Assembly (NCBI GenBank): GCA_016931015.1
Contig: JAFGFP010000119.1
Span: 1 to 11,388 of the forward strand
Reading direction: 5' to 3'
DNA: 11,388 nt
DNA from: Dehalococcoidales bacterium
GTDB lineage: Bacteria; Chloroflexota; Dehalococcoidia; Dehalococcoidales; UBA5760
The notes beneath the pieces are model-generated. The model was given only the letters and a program-made list of their open reading frames with translations, had not been told where the DNA came from and did not search any database. Both the position numbers and the translations under genes were made by a program. Below, one piece after another: positions 1-7,073 of the stretch (positions within the stretch are counted from its first letter, which is position 1; each line of letters opens with the position of its first letter).

Positions 1-510
1 ACTGACCGCGATTTTCTCGTCGAGCAGGGGGTTCCCAGGGCTGATGCCTTCATTGCCAGCACCGAGAGCGATGAGCTCAATATCCTTTCCGGACTACTGG
101 CGAAGAAGCTGGGGGTATCCCGTAATCTGGTACTGGTCAATAACCCGGGTAATATTTCTCTGGCCGATGCTGTTGGGGTTGACGTGGCCGGTTCTCCACC
201 ACTGCTTACCGCGCGCAAGATTGCCCGTTTTGTTCTCCACGGCGGGGCGGTCTCGGTATCCCTGCTCAGCGGCGAGCGGATTCAGGCCGTCGAGTTCGTG
301 GCCCGGTCGGCAACCCCCATTGCTAACCAGGCGATTAATGAAGTCGGTCTGCCTAAAGATGTAATCGCTGGGGCTATCATTCGGAATAATACCGTCATCA
401 TTCCTCCCGGTAACAGCGTAGTCCACAGCGACGACCATGTTGTTATCGTCTCGCCGCTCGCCCAGACGGCGGCTGTGGAAAGGCTTTTCATGCCCAAAAG
501 CAAGCCATGA
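1..510 (+). CDS. trkA: Trk potassium uptake regulator TrkA, C-terminal part (5' end outside window)
   Basis: Frame 1 is open from base 1 to the TGA at 508-510 and gives 169 residues, so the gene starts upstream of the window. The protein is the second half of a full-length TrkA: the end of an RCK_N Rossmann domain (ADAFIASTESDELNILSGLL, then the LGV and NLVLVNN strands) and a C-terminal RCK_C domain from about residue 75 to 165, ending in DDHVVIVSP and a short tail. TrkA is the cytosolic ring that binds NAD(H)/ATP and gates the TrkH pore. The downstream partner trkH overlaps it by ATGA, so the two are translationally coupled. The first RCK pair and the GxGxxG motif are not visible here. Family assignment is firm by layout and partner; the total length is unknown. 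Confidence 0.93.
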   Translation, partial: TDRDFLVEQGVPRADAFIASTESDELNILSGLLAKKLGVSRNLVLVNNPGNISLADAVGVDVAGSPPLLTARKIARFVLHGGAVSVSLLSGERIQAVEFVARSATPIANQAINEVGLPKDVIAGAIIRNNTVIIPPGNSVVHSDDHVVIVSPLAQTAAVERLFMPKSKP

Positions 511-1961
511 GAATAAAGGTTGTTGTCCACTACCTGGGGCTGTTAATGACCGGTCTCGGGCTAGCCATGCTCTTCCCCCTGATTTGGAGCCTCTATCGTG
601 GAGAGTCGGTGTCCGTGGCCTTCGCTATCTCAATCGGCATTACCGTCGGTTCCGGCCTGCTTGTCTGGCGCCTGACTCCAGGCGGTGGGGGGAGATTCAG
701 CCGCCGGGAGGCGCTGCTGCTGGTCACCGGTGGGTGGGTACTGGCCTCGCTCTTCAGTGCCCTGCCCTATCAGCTGGCGGGAACCTTCCCCAGCTATCTT
801 GATGCCTTCTTCGAGGCGATATCCGGCTACACTGGTACCGGAGCCACCGTGCTTACCGCAATCGAGAGCCATGCCCAGGGTATACTCCTGTGGCGCAACT
901 TTACCCAGTGGCTGGGAGGCATGGGGATAATCACCCTCTTCGTGGCCCTGTTTCCCCTCTTCGGCATGGGGGCCGCCCATCTGATCGATGCTGAGCTGCC
1001 TGGCCCTCAGACCGAACGCCTCACGGCCCGGATTCGGGATACCGTAAAGTCGCTGTGGTATCTCTATGTAGCCTTTTCCCTGCTGGAATTCCTTTTGCTT
1101 TGGAAGGCGGGGGGGATACCTGCCTTCGATGCCCTGACCGTCACCTTCGGCACCATGCCCACCGGGGGCTTCTGCGCCAAGACTCTCAGTATCGCTGCCT
1201 ATAACAGCGTCGTCGTCGAGGGCATTGTCGTCGCCTTTATGACAATTTCCGGGATAAACTTCGGGCTCCATTACCTGGCTCTGGGGAGACGCCAGGTATC
1301 GTACCTCTTCGGTAACCCCGAGTTCCGCTGGTATATCGGCTTACTGGCGGGGGCAACCGTGCTCGTGGCGATCAACCTGATGAACGTCATGGGGATGCCC
1401 GTCGGCGAGGCCTTCCGGCACGGGAGCTTTCAGACCGTGTCGATTATGACCACTACCGGCTTCAGCACCGTTGACTTTAACCTCTGGCCGGCCTTCTCCC
1501 GGGCGGTTTTGCTCACTTTGATGGTAGTCGGAGGTTCAGCCGGTTCAACGGCGGCGGGCATAAAGGTGGTCAGGCTAATGGTGCTGTTCAAATATACCTT
1601 CCGCCGTATTGCACTGACCTTTAACCCCAAGCTGGTAATCCCGATAAAGGTGGGGGACAGTGTCCTCTCGGAGAAGGTCGTATCGGGAATCATCGGCATG
1701 GCTATCTTATATCTTGCCACTATCATCATAGGGTCTCTTATCATGAGTGCCCTGGGGCTAGACCTCATCAGTGCTCTATCTTCGGTCGTTGCAACGTTGG
1801 GGACTGTCGGCCCGGGCTTAGGTCTGGTCGGCCCGGCAGCGGACTATGCTCTGATTCCCGCCGGGGGCAAGGTCGTTCTTATGGTATGTATGCTGGCGGG
1901 GCGTCTTGAGTTATTAACGGTGTTTTCTATCCTGGCCCCGTCCTTCTGGAGATGGCGCTAG
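507..1961 (+). CDS. trkH: Trk-type potassium uptake pore protein TrkH
   Basis: A 484-residue multi-pass membrane protein of normal TrkH length, the potassium-translocating subunit in the inner membrane. All four pore-loop repeats of the TrkH/KtrB/HKT superfamily can be seen: SGYTGTGATVLT (about 106-117), TFGTMPTGGFCAKTLS (213-228), TTTGFSTVDFNLW (315-327) and ATLGTVGPGLGLVGP (429-443), each with its filter glycine. The conserved GGSAGSTAAGIKVVR segment (342-356) lies in the helix region linked to gating. The start ATG at 507 lies inside the stop of trkA (ATGA), which fixes the start and implies coupled translation. The C-terminus is short (APSFWRWR). The neighbours (TrkA upstream, Usp and two RCK proteins downstream) support potassium uptake. 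Nothing looks broken. Confidence 0.95.
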   Translation: MRIKVVVHYLGLLMTGLGLAMLFPLIWSLYRGESVSVAFAISIGITVGSGLLVWRLTPGGGGRFSRREALLLVTGGWVLASLFSALPYQLAGTFPSYLDAFFEAISGYTGTGATVLTAIESHAQGILLWRNFTQWLGGMGIITLFVALFPLFGMGAAHLIDAELPGPQTERLTARIRDTVKSLWYLYVAFSLLEFLLLWKAGGIPAFDALTVTFGTMPTGGFCAKTLSIAAYNSVVVEGIVVAFMTISGINFGLHYLALGRRQVSYLFGNPEFRWYIGLLAGATVLVAINLMNVMGMPVGEAFRHGSFQTVSIMTTTGFSTVDFNLWPAFSRAVLLTLMVVGGSAGSTAAGIKVVRLMVLFKYTFRRIALTFNPKLVIPIKVGDSVLSEKVVSGIIGMAILYLATIIIGSLIMSALGLDLISALSSVVATLGTVGPGLGLVGPAADYALIPAGGKVVLMVCMLAGRLELLTVFSILAPSFWRWR

Positions 1962-2002
1962 AGTGACTTACGATTGTAAAGAAAGACCGGGCTCATCAGG
2001 AT

Positions 2003-2031
2003 TTGCCACCTTTTGACAAGAGGGGTATAAT
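2003..2031 (+). promoter_or_regulatory. near-consensus sigma-70 promoter for the usp gene
   Basis: TTGCCA (2003-2008) and a perfect TATAAT (2026-2031) are separated by 17 bp, so -35 matches 5/6, -10 matches 6/6 and the spacing is ideal. A TTGACA at 2013-2018 is also present but only 7 bp from the -10, too close to serve as its -35. Transcription would be expected to begin around 2037-2039, which is the GTG start codon of the next gene. This makes the stress protein and the two RCK genes a separate transcription unit from trkA-trkH, or adds an internal promoter. Confidence 0.6.
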
Positions 2032-2036
2032 GGGCC

Positions 2037-2519
2037 GTGCTGAATGAAAGACGGGAAAGCGACCGGTTGAAAATCGACCGAATCCTGATTCCGGTTACCG
2101 GAACCAGGGCCGATGAGGAAGCGGTCGAGCTGGCCTGCGGTCTGGCCAAGCAGAATAAGAGCCAGGTGCACGCTATCTATATCATTACCCTGACGCGTGA
2201 TCTGCCTTTGGACGCCGAGATTGAGCCGGAGATTCAGAAGGCCGAGGAAATACTGGAAAGCATGGAAGAGGTCGCCCGCAAGGTAGGCTGCCGTATGGAT
2301 ACCGAGGTGCTTCAGGCCCGTGAGGCCGGACCGGCCATCATTAACGAGGCAGTCGAGCGAGAAATCGATCTAATTCTGCTCGGTATCGCCTACAAGATGC
2401 GCTTCGGCGAGTTCAGCCTGGGCGAAGTCGTCCCCTACGTCCTCAAGAACAGCCCGTGCCGCGTTATCCTATACCAATCATCATATACCGTGTCGTCGGC
2501 ACCCTATCAAGCTGAATAG
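2037..2519 (+). CDS. universal stress protein (UspA-type domain)
   Basis: A 160-residue single-domain Usp fold. The first strand is IDRILIPVTGT (about 13-23), followed by the EEAVELACGLAKQ helix, and the last part (LILLGIAYKMRFGEFSLG, about 112-129, then VLKNSPCRVILY) is where ATP-binding Usps carry G-x2-G-x9-G-S/T. Here only the first and last parts resemble it, so nucleotide binding is uncertain. Such proteins are often encoded beside cation transporters and may bind or tune them; here the gene sits between trkH and two RCK genes. The start is GTG 2037, five bases after a perfect TATAAT, with no Shine-Dalgarno sequence, consistent with a leaderless mRNA. An in-frame TTG at 2067 would leave the domain intact but also lacks a ribosome site. 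Confidence 0.85.
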   Translation: MLNERRESDRLKIDRILIPVTGTRADEEAVELACGLAKQNKSQVHAIYIITLTRDLPLDAEIEPEIQKAEEILESMEEVARKVGCRMDTEVLQAREAGPAIINEAVEREIDLILLGIAYKMRFGEFSLGEVVPYVLKNSPCRVILYQSSYTVSSAPYQAE

Positions 2520-2563
2520 AATAATAGACTGCGCGAGGTCTATGTAATGAGGTCTTACAAACT

Positions 2564-2962
2564 ATGAAAATCGTTATCATGGGCTGCGGCCGGGTCGGGG
2601 CACGGCTGGCGGCGCTGCTGGACGGTGACGGGCATTCGGTTACCCTGCTGGATACGGATGCCTACAGCTTTCGCCGGCTCCCCCCCGATTTCAAGGGCAC
2701 CGCCCTGGTGGGTAACGGCCTCGACCAGGAAGCGCTGAAACGGGCCGGTATCGAGGAGGCCGATGCCTTTGTGGCGGTGACCCAGGGGGACAACCGTAAC
2801 GTCATGGCCACCCAGATTGCCAAGCGCATCTTCAAGGTGCCTAAGGTAGTCTGCCGTATCTACGATCCCCTGCGCCAGGAGTTATACAGCAACCTGGGAC
2901 TGGAGACCTTGAGCCCTACCACGATATTCGCCCAGATGCTCCGGGAAAGACTGGAGGGTTGA
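2564..2962 (+). CDS. RCK_N-only potassium channel/transporter regulatory protein (TrkA-N family)
   Basis: A 132-residue protein that is a single Rossmann-type RCK_N domain: MKIVIMGCGRVG with the GxGxxG loop at 7-12, an acidic residue ending strand 2 (D30, for the ribose of NAD or an adenine nucleotide), then NGLDQEALKRAGIEEADAFV and a second-half VCRIYDP strand. It ends at about the point where RCK_N ends and has no RCK_C domain. It lies 44 bp after the usp gene and 7 bp before a second RCK gene, so the two probably form a hetero-complex, like the paired small Trk proteins of actinobacteria and clostridia (family knowledge). The partner pore is likely the TrkH upstream; this is inferred from position. 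The ATG has only a weak AGG-like site upstream. Confidence 0.88.
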   Translation: MKIVIMGCGRVGARLAALLDGDGHSVTLLDTDAYSFRRLPPDFKGTALVGNGLDQEALKRAGIEEADAFVAVTQGDNRNVMATQIAKRIFKVPKVVCRIYDPLRQELYSNLGLETLSPTTIFAQMLRERLEG

Positions 2963-2969
2963 GTTAAGT

Positions 2970-3662
2970 ATGTATATCATAGTTGTCGGCGGCGGCCGAC
3001 TGGGTTACTATCTGAGTAAGGCCCTCTTGCACGAAGGCCACGAAGTGGTTATCGTGGAGAAGAATGCCAGCTTCTGTCAGATAATTAACGACGAGCTGGG
3101 CGGCGTCTGCGTCCACGGCGACGGCTGCGAGACAGTCACCCTGGCCGAGGTGGGTACCAGCCGGGCGGACATGCTCATCGCCGTAACCGGCGACGACGAA
3201 GATAACCTGGTCGCCTGCCAGGTCGCCAAGCACAAGTTTGAGGTGCCGCGCACCATAGCCCGTATCCGAAATCCCCAGAATGAGATAGTCTTTAAGGAGC
3301 TGGGCATCGACGTCACCGTGAGCAGCACCAGTGTTATCCTGGAGCACATACAGGAAGAGGTACCCACCCACCCCCTGACCCACCTGCTCAGCATCAGGGA
3401 CCAGGGATTAGAGGTCGTCGAGATAAGGATTCCCGCTGAATCGAGCGCCGTGGGTAAACGTATTAAAGAGCTCCCCTTACCCATGGGCACGAGACTGGCC
3501 CTGGTCATTCACCAGACACAGAAGCCCAAGGTGCCCTCGGCAGATACCACGATTCGGGCCGAGGACAGGGTAATCGCCATCACCAGCTCCGAGCTAGAAG
3601 AGGAGCTACGGAACACCCTGAGGGGCACCTGGACGGCGACCAGCCCGGAGACCGAAGGTTAG
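2970..3662 (+). CDS. TrkA-family regulator with RCK_N and RCK_C domains
   Basis: A 230-residue protein with one RCK_N domain (MYIIVVGGGRLGYYL, GxGxxG-type loop 7-12, acidic E30, HGDGCE near 49-54, DDEDNLVACQVAKHKF near 75-90) and one RCK_C domain (about 140-218, EVVEIRIPAESSAVGKRI ... AEDRVIAIT). This is half of the 450-residue double TrkA and the size of KtrA/CeoB-type proteins. It begins 7 bp after the RCK_N-only gene, so the two are almost surely co-transcribed. It would sit on the cytosolic face of a TrkH-like pore and respond to nucleotides; RCK_C domains in some homologues also bind c-di-AMP, but nothing in the sequence shows that here. The last about ten residues (TWTATSPETEG) form an unstructured tail. 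Confidence 0.9.
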   Translation: MYIIVVGGGRLGYYLSKALLHEGHEVVIVEKNASFCQIINDELGGVCVHGDGCETVTLAEVGTSRADMLIAVTGDDEDNLVACQVAKHKFEVPRTIARIRNPQNEIVFKELGIDVTVSSTSVILEHIQEEVPTHPLTHLLSIRDQGLEVVEIRIPAESSAVGKRIKELPLPMGTRLALVIHQTQKPKVPSADTTIRAEDRVIAITSSELEEELRNTLRGTWTATSPETEG

Positions 3663-3845
3663 CTTTTAGGCACTTTGCTGCTCTAGTCCAGTCAGTCCAT
3701 TGCCTCCTAACGGAGACCGCCACTTAATCCCAACCCTTTCGATTCCAGCCCCGCGATAAATCTCTCCCGCTTAGAAGCAGCGAGAGAAGAGCCGCCCTAC
3801 GCTGCCTCATGCCGGACAAACGGCTCGCTACTAGCCATAAGGCGT

Positions 3846-3875
3846 TTGACAGAGTCTGAGTTGCTATTGTACTGT
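3846..3875 (+). promoter_or_regulatory. putative promoter of the comEA-comEC operon
   Basis: A perfect TTGACA lies at 3846-3851. Downstream, TGTACT (3868-3873, 16 bp spacer) or TACTGT (3870-3875, 18 bp spacer, preceded by TTG) could serve as the -10, each with four of six matches. The start of transcription would be near 3880, which puts the hairpin at 3889-3926 in a leader of roughly 85-90 nt before the comEA GTG. The perfect -35 is the main support; the -10 is mediocre. Confidence 0.45.
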
Positions 3876-3888
3876 GAGCCTTAGTTAG

Positions 3889-3926
3889 CCAAATGGCAAA
3901 GATAGCCAGCCAGCCTTGCCATTTGG
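3889..3926 (+). promoter_or_regulatory. 11-bp perfect inverted repeat in the comEA leader
   Basis: CCAAATGGCAA (3889-3899) is the exact reverse complement of TTGCCATTTGG (3916-3926), with a 16-base loop between them. It falls just after the predicted transcription start and about 30 bases before the AGGAGG site, so it can act as an RNA hairpin or as a dyad operator. No T-tract follows, so it is not a classical terminator. Confidence 0.6.
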
Positions 3927-3967
3927 GGCATCCCGCCGAGTGCCGAGACAGACTCAGGAGGCCCGCA

Positions 3968-4480
3968 GTGACAACGAGCAAGTTATGGACGCCGCTTACC
4001 ATTCTACTAGTGGTCATTATCGCCATAGTCGGTATTATCGTCTGGTCGCGAGTTAGCGCCGGCCGGCCGGCCGAAATCTCAATAACCGATAGCTACCCCA
4101 CCTTGGAGACGACCGGCGAGGTCTACATCGGCGGCGCCGTGGCCAGCCCCGGCCGCTATCCCCTAACCGCCGAGGACACTATCGAGGCGCTCGTCCAGGC
4201 GGCCGGTGGGGTAGTCGCTGGCGGCGATGGCGAGGTAATCGAGCTTTACATCGACAGCGAAGCCGGTGAAACCGCCCAAAAGATTGATATTAACCGGGCC
4301 GAAGGCTGGCTGCTCGAGGCGCTGCCGGGGATTGGCAAAGAAAGGGCTCAGGCCATTATCGACTATCGCACCGAGCACGGACCGTTTCGCACTACCAGCG
4401 AGCTGACTAAGGTATCCGGCATCGGCGCTAAGACCCTGGAGCAGATTGAGCCCCTGATTACGGTCGCTGGCCGGTCTTAA
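3968..4480 (+). CDS. comEA: ComEA-type DNA receptor: membrane anchor, SLBB and helix-hairpin-helix domains
   Basis: 170 residues. It has a single N-terminal membrane helix (about 8-27, LWTPLTILLVVIIAIVGIIV), then an SLBB-like segment (GEVYIGGAVASPGRYPL, about 50-66, to the GG at 80-81) and two helix-hairpin-helix motifs at the end (LPGIGKERAQAIIDYR about 119-134, and VSGIGAKTLEQI about 149-160). This is the standard ComEA order: an outward-facing protein that binds incoming double-stranded DNA and hands it to ComEC. The GTG at 3968 is chosen because a perfect AGGAGG (3956-3961) lies six bases before it; the in-frame ATG at 3893 lies in a hairpin, lacks a site and would put a polar Cys/Arg-rich stretch before the anchor. 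comEC starts 11 bp downstream. Confidence 0.9.
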   Translation: MTTSKLWTPLTILLVVIIAIVGIIVWSRVSAGRPAEISITDSYPTLETTGEVYIGGAVASPGRYPLTAEDTIEALVQAAGGVVAGGDGEVIELYIDSEAGETAQKIDINRAEGWLLEALPGIGKERAQAIIDYRTEHGPFRTTSELTKVSGIGAKTLEQIEPLITVAGRS

Positions 4481-4491
4481 GGATTACAGCT

Positions 4492-6048
4492 ATGACACTT
4501 ATCTATCTGGGTTGTGCCTGGATAGCCGGTATCTTCGCCGGGGCCGGATTTAATCCTCCCCTTGCCCTTTTTTTCACCGGCCTGGCCCCCCTCCCCTTTC
4601 TTTGCCACCCCCACCATAACCGCCGGACGGTGGTCGTAGTCAGTCTCTGTATCTTTGCCTTTTTCGGAGGCGCCCTCTATTTTCAGTCGGTTCAGCCCGC
4701 TATCGACGAGGGGTATCTCGCCTTCTATAACGACCGGGGAACAGTAGCCGTTAAAGGGCTGGTTAGTGCCGAGCCGGAGATTAGAGATAGGACTATTCAC
4801 CTGAGGCTATCGGCCAGCGCTGTCGAAATCGACGGTGTCTGGCATGAAGTATCGGGTACGGCGCTGGTATTTACGCCGCGCTATCCCGGCTATAGCTACG
4901 GCGACGAGCTACTGGTAATCGGGAAGCCGGTAACCCCCTCCCCACTCGACGACTTTGATTACCCGGCCTATCTCGCTAACCAGGGAATTCATACTACCAT
5001 GCTCTACCCCCAGATAGAGGTAACCGGCAGTGGGCGGGGCCTTAAGCCGCTCGCCTGGGTTTATTCGATACGAGAGAGTATGTCGCAGACCCTGGCCCGG
5101 GTCTTACCCGAGCCTCAGGCCTCACTGGCGCAGGGTATAACCCTGGGTATCCGGAGTAACATCCCGGATGCAGTCAAGGACAATTTCTCGCACACCGGCA
5201 CCGCTCACCTTCTGGCTATCTCCGGTCTTCACCTCAGTATCCTGGCCGGTATTCTGGTGAGCGCCGGCATCCGCCTCTTCGGTAAGCGCCATTACCACTA
5301 CGTGTGGCTGGCAATGGGTGTCATCTGGCTCTACGTCCTGATTACCGGCGTGCACCCGCCGGTAGTCCGCGCCGCCATCATGGCCAGCCTGTTCCTCCTG
5401 TCCGAGCTTCTGGGCCGGCAGCGCAGCGCCATTGCCGCCCTGGTGATGGCGGCGGCGGTCATGGTGGGCGTTAGCCCGCAGATTCTGTGGACGGCCTCAT
5501 TCCAGATGAGCTTTATGGCCATGGTCGGCCTTATTTTCGTGACACCCCGCTTTCAGTCCCTGGGCAAGCGCCTAATCAGGGCCAAAACTGACGATGAAGG
5601 CCAGACCGCAGGCCTCGCCGGCATGATAAACGACGCTGCCAGCGTCAGCCTGGGGGCGATTATCGGGGTCGGGCCTTTGGTGGCTTATTACTTCGGCATT
5701 ATCTCCCTGGTAGGCCCTCCGGTTACCTTCCTGGCCCTGCCCGCCCTGCCGGTGATTATCATTAGCGGCGCCCTGGCGGGCGGCTTTGGATTTATCGCCC
5801 TGCCGTTAGCCCAGTTCTTCGGCTGGCTGGCCTGGCTGCCCCTGTCCTATCTCCTCTTAATAGTCAACGCCTTTGCCGCGGTTCCGGTGGCCTTTATCGA
5901 GGTCTCCGCCATCCACCCCGGAATAGTCACCGGCTATTACCTGGCGCTGGCCCTAGGGCTCTGGTTCCATAACCGGCACCGCCGGGCCGGTATCCTGGCC
6001 GCCCAGTATGCCACTATAACGATACCCGGTGATAAAGATAATGCCTAG
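4492..6048 (+). CDS. comEC: ComEC/Rec2 channel, membrane part only (DUF4131 plus Competence domain)
   Basis: 518 residues. The N-terminal membrane helices and a soluble OB-like segment (about 75-180, ending in SPLDDFDYPAYLANQGI) correspond to DUF4131. The Competence domain follows with its hallmark GTAHLLAISGLHLSIL (about 236-251) preceded by QGITLGIRSNIPD, and many membrane helices to the end. ComEC forms the inner-membrane channel through which one DNA strand enters during transformation. Usual ComEC proteins (about 700-800 aa) continue into a metallo-beta-lactamase domain; here the protein stops after the membrane part and that domain is the next, overlapping gene. The start is ATG 4492 with AAGGA about nine bases upstream. 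The open frame shows no sign of decay, so this looks like a true gene split rather than a broken gene. Confidence 0.9.
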   Translation: MTLIYLGCAWIAGIFAGAGFNPPLALFFTGLAPLPFLCHPHHNRRTVVVVSLCIFAFFGGALYFQSVQPAIDEGYLAFYNDRGTVAVKGLVSAEPEIRDRTIHLRLSASAVEIDGVWHEVSGTALVFTPRYPGYSYGDELLVIGKPVTPSPLDDFDYPAYLANQGIHTTMLYPQIEVTGSGRGLKPLAWVYSIRESMSQTLARVLPEPQASLAQGITLGIRSNIPDAVKDNFSHTGTAHLLAISGLHLSILAGILVSAGIRLFGKRHYHYVWLAMGVIWLYVLITGVHPPVVRAAIMASLFLLSELLGRQRSAIAALVMAAAVMVGVSPQILWTASFQMSFMAMVGLIFVTPRFQSLGKRLIRAKTDDEGQTAGLAGMINDAASVSLGAIIGVGPLVAYYFGIISLVGPPVTFLALPALPVIIISGALAGGFGFIALPLAQFFGWLAWLPLSYLLLIVNAFAAVPVAFIEVSAIHPGIVTGYYLALALGLWFHNRHRRAGILAAQYATITIPGDKDNA

Positions 6049-6916
6049 CTTTTCGGAATCAAACAAAAAATGGCTGGTGCTGCCCCTGGCGGTAGCGGCG
6101 GTGCTGGTCTCTTTCCTGGCGGCGAGCCTGCCCGACAGCCGGCTCCATGTCAGCTTCCTCGATGTCGGCCAGGGCGATGCCATTCTCATTCAAAGGGGAA
6201 GCCAGCAGGTGCTGGTCGACGGCGGCCCCAGCCCCCAGGCGGTGTGTCTCGGGCTGGGTGACAAGATGCCCTTCTGGGACCGGACGATAGAGCTTGTGGT
6301 GCTGACACACCCCAGCGCCGACCACGTCACCGGCCTTATCGAGGTGCTCAATAGATACCGGGTGGAGCAGGTGCTCTACCCGGAGATGGCTTTTGAGTCC
6401 GGCGTCTATAACGAGTGGCTCAGGTTAATAGAGGAAAAGGGGATTAAGGCTACCCCGGCCCAGGCCGGACAGTGGGTTGACCTGGGGGGAGGGGTAGTGA
6501 TAGAGGTGCTAAATCCCCAAGTCCCCTCCTTGGTCGACACCGAGTCCGATGACGATAATAATGCCGCCGTACTGCGCCTGAGTCTGGGGGAGGTGAGCTT
6601 TCTCCTGACCGCCGACATCATGTGGGAGACCGAGCTTGAGCTACTCTATAGCCGGGCTAATCTCAAGAGCACCGTGCTCAAGATCGCCCACCACGGCTCG
6701 AATACCTCGACGACCCCCGAGTTCCTGGCGGTAGTCCGCCCCGAGCTGGCCGTCATTCAGGTGGGGGCCGATAACGAATATGGTCACCCCACCACCGAGG
6801 TGTTAGAGCGACTTAAAGAAAGGGTCGGCGCGGAGAATATCTACCGCACCGACGAAGACGGCACCGTGGAGTTCATCACCGACGGGGAGAGGCTGTGGCT
6901 GGAGACGGAGAGGTAA
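6041..6916 (+). CDS. ComEC-type metallo-beta-lactamase domain protein, stand-alone
   Basis: 291 residues: one N-terminal membrane helix (about 11-30) and then a complete ComEC-like MBL domain. Motifs are VSFLDVGQGDAILI (37-50), VDGGP (59-63), THPSADHVTG (89-98, with H90, D94, H95), LLTADI (189-193 region, D192), KIAHHGSNTST (214-224) and YGHP (247-250, H249). Position 92, normally His or Asp in HxHxDH/HxDxDH, is Ser. In ComEC this domain is thought to degrade the non-transported DNA strand; the membrane helix would keep it beside the ComEC channel encoded immediately upstream. The ATG at 6041 has GGTGAT seven bases before it and overlaps the comEC stop by 8 bp; a GTG at 6029 in the same frame would add four residues without a clear site. 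Confidence 0.88.
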   Translation: MPSFSESNKKWLVLPLAVAAVLVSFLAASLPDSRLHVSFLDVGQGDAILIQRGSQQVLVDGGPSPQAVCLGLGDKMPFWDRTIELVVLTHPSADHVTGLIEVLNRYRVEQVLYPEMAFESGVYNEWLRLIEEKGIKATPAQAGQWVDLGGGVVIEVLNPQVPSLVDTESDDDNNAAVLRLSLGEVSFLLTADIMWETELELLYSRANLKSTVLKIAHHGSNTSTTPEFLAVVRPELAVIQVGADNEYGHPTTEVLERLKERVGAENIYRTDEDGTVEFITDGERLWLETER

Positions 6917-6939
6917 CGTAATTTATATAGTATCCGAGC

Positions 6940-7062
6940 TCACCGCCTCTTGAGTAAGGGTAAGGCGTAAAGCCCGTACAGGCCGTAGAGAGCGTAGAAC
7001 CTGGGGTCGTGTACCAAGATACCCAGCAGTCCCAGAAGCCCTAGTAAACCCAGCCAGCCCAG
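6940..7062 (-). CDS. possible 40-residue Leu/Gly-repeat hydrophobic mini-protein, no standard start codon
   Basis: Reading leftwards from 7062 there are 40 codons and a TGA at 6942-6940. The peptide is a tandem of Leu-Gly units (LGWLGLLGLLGLLGIL), then VHDPRFY, then an aromatic repeat (ALYGLYGLYAL) and a basic end (PLLKRR). It resembles the very short LG/FG-repeat membrane peptides found in several anaerobes and archaea (general recollection, no family name claimed). It lies 11 bases behind the ligase stop on the same strand. The frame is open back to a TAA near 7130 but contains no ATG, GTG or TTG before the repeat; the leftmost sensible start is CTG 7062. A slip in the GGCTGGGCTGGCTGGG tract could have removed the original start, so it may be a remnant. 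Confidence 0.35.
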   Translation of the reverse strand: MGWLGLLGLLGLLGILVHDPRFYALYGLYGLYALPLLKRR

Positions 7063-7073
7063 CCTACTTTGAT

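Larger units (their letters stand above)
3663..3967. other. non-coding stretch upstream of comEA
   Basis: About 305 bp without a convincing gene. It holds a weak-looped hairpin at 3761-3787 (TCTCTC and GAGAGA arms around a GCT/AGC inner stem, with a two- versus three-base internal bulge) with no following T-run, so it is not a standard terminator. It also holds a promoter at 3846-3875 and an 11-bp inverted repeat at 3889-3926, listed separately. I looked for tRNA, tmRNA, SRP RNA and RNase P signatures and saw none. An ATG at 3893 is in frame with comEA but sits inside the hairpin and has no ribosome site. Confidence 0.6.

Noticed and set aside
630..1271. 213-codon minus-strand open frame opposite trkH
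   Set aside because: It is antisense to clear TrkH pore-loop coding; its Gly/Glu/Gln-rich composition is typical of a shadow frame.
2013..2031. TTGACA (2013-2018) as the -35 for TATAAT at 2026
   Set aside because: The spacer is only 7 bp; TTGCCA at 2003-2008 gives the proper 17 bp.
2535..2555. Direct repeat GAGGTCT (2535-2541 and 2549-2555) before the RCK_N gene as a regulator site
   Set aside because: Seven bases repeated once is too little evidence, and the second copy may just be part of the ribosome-binding region.
3761..3787. Intrinsic terminator after the second RCK gene
   Set aside because: The hairpin is interrupted by an internal bulge and has no T-run behind it.
3663..3845. tRNA or other stable RNA gene
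   Set aside because: No cloverleaf, T-loop consensus or CCA end could be fitted on either strand, and no SRP, tmRNA or RNase P core motifs were seen.
3893..3967. ATG 3893 as the comEA start
   Set aside because: It lies inside the 11-bp hairpin without a ribosome site; GTG 3968 has AGGAGG at ideal distance.
3724..4026. 100-codon minus-strand open frame across the comEA leader
   Set aside because: It overlaps the comEA start and promoter, shows no domain or ribosome site, and is better explained by the structured leader.
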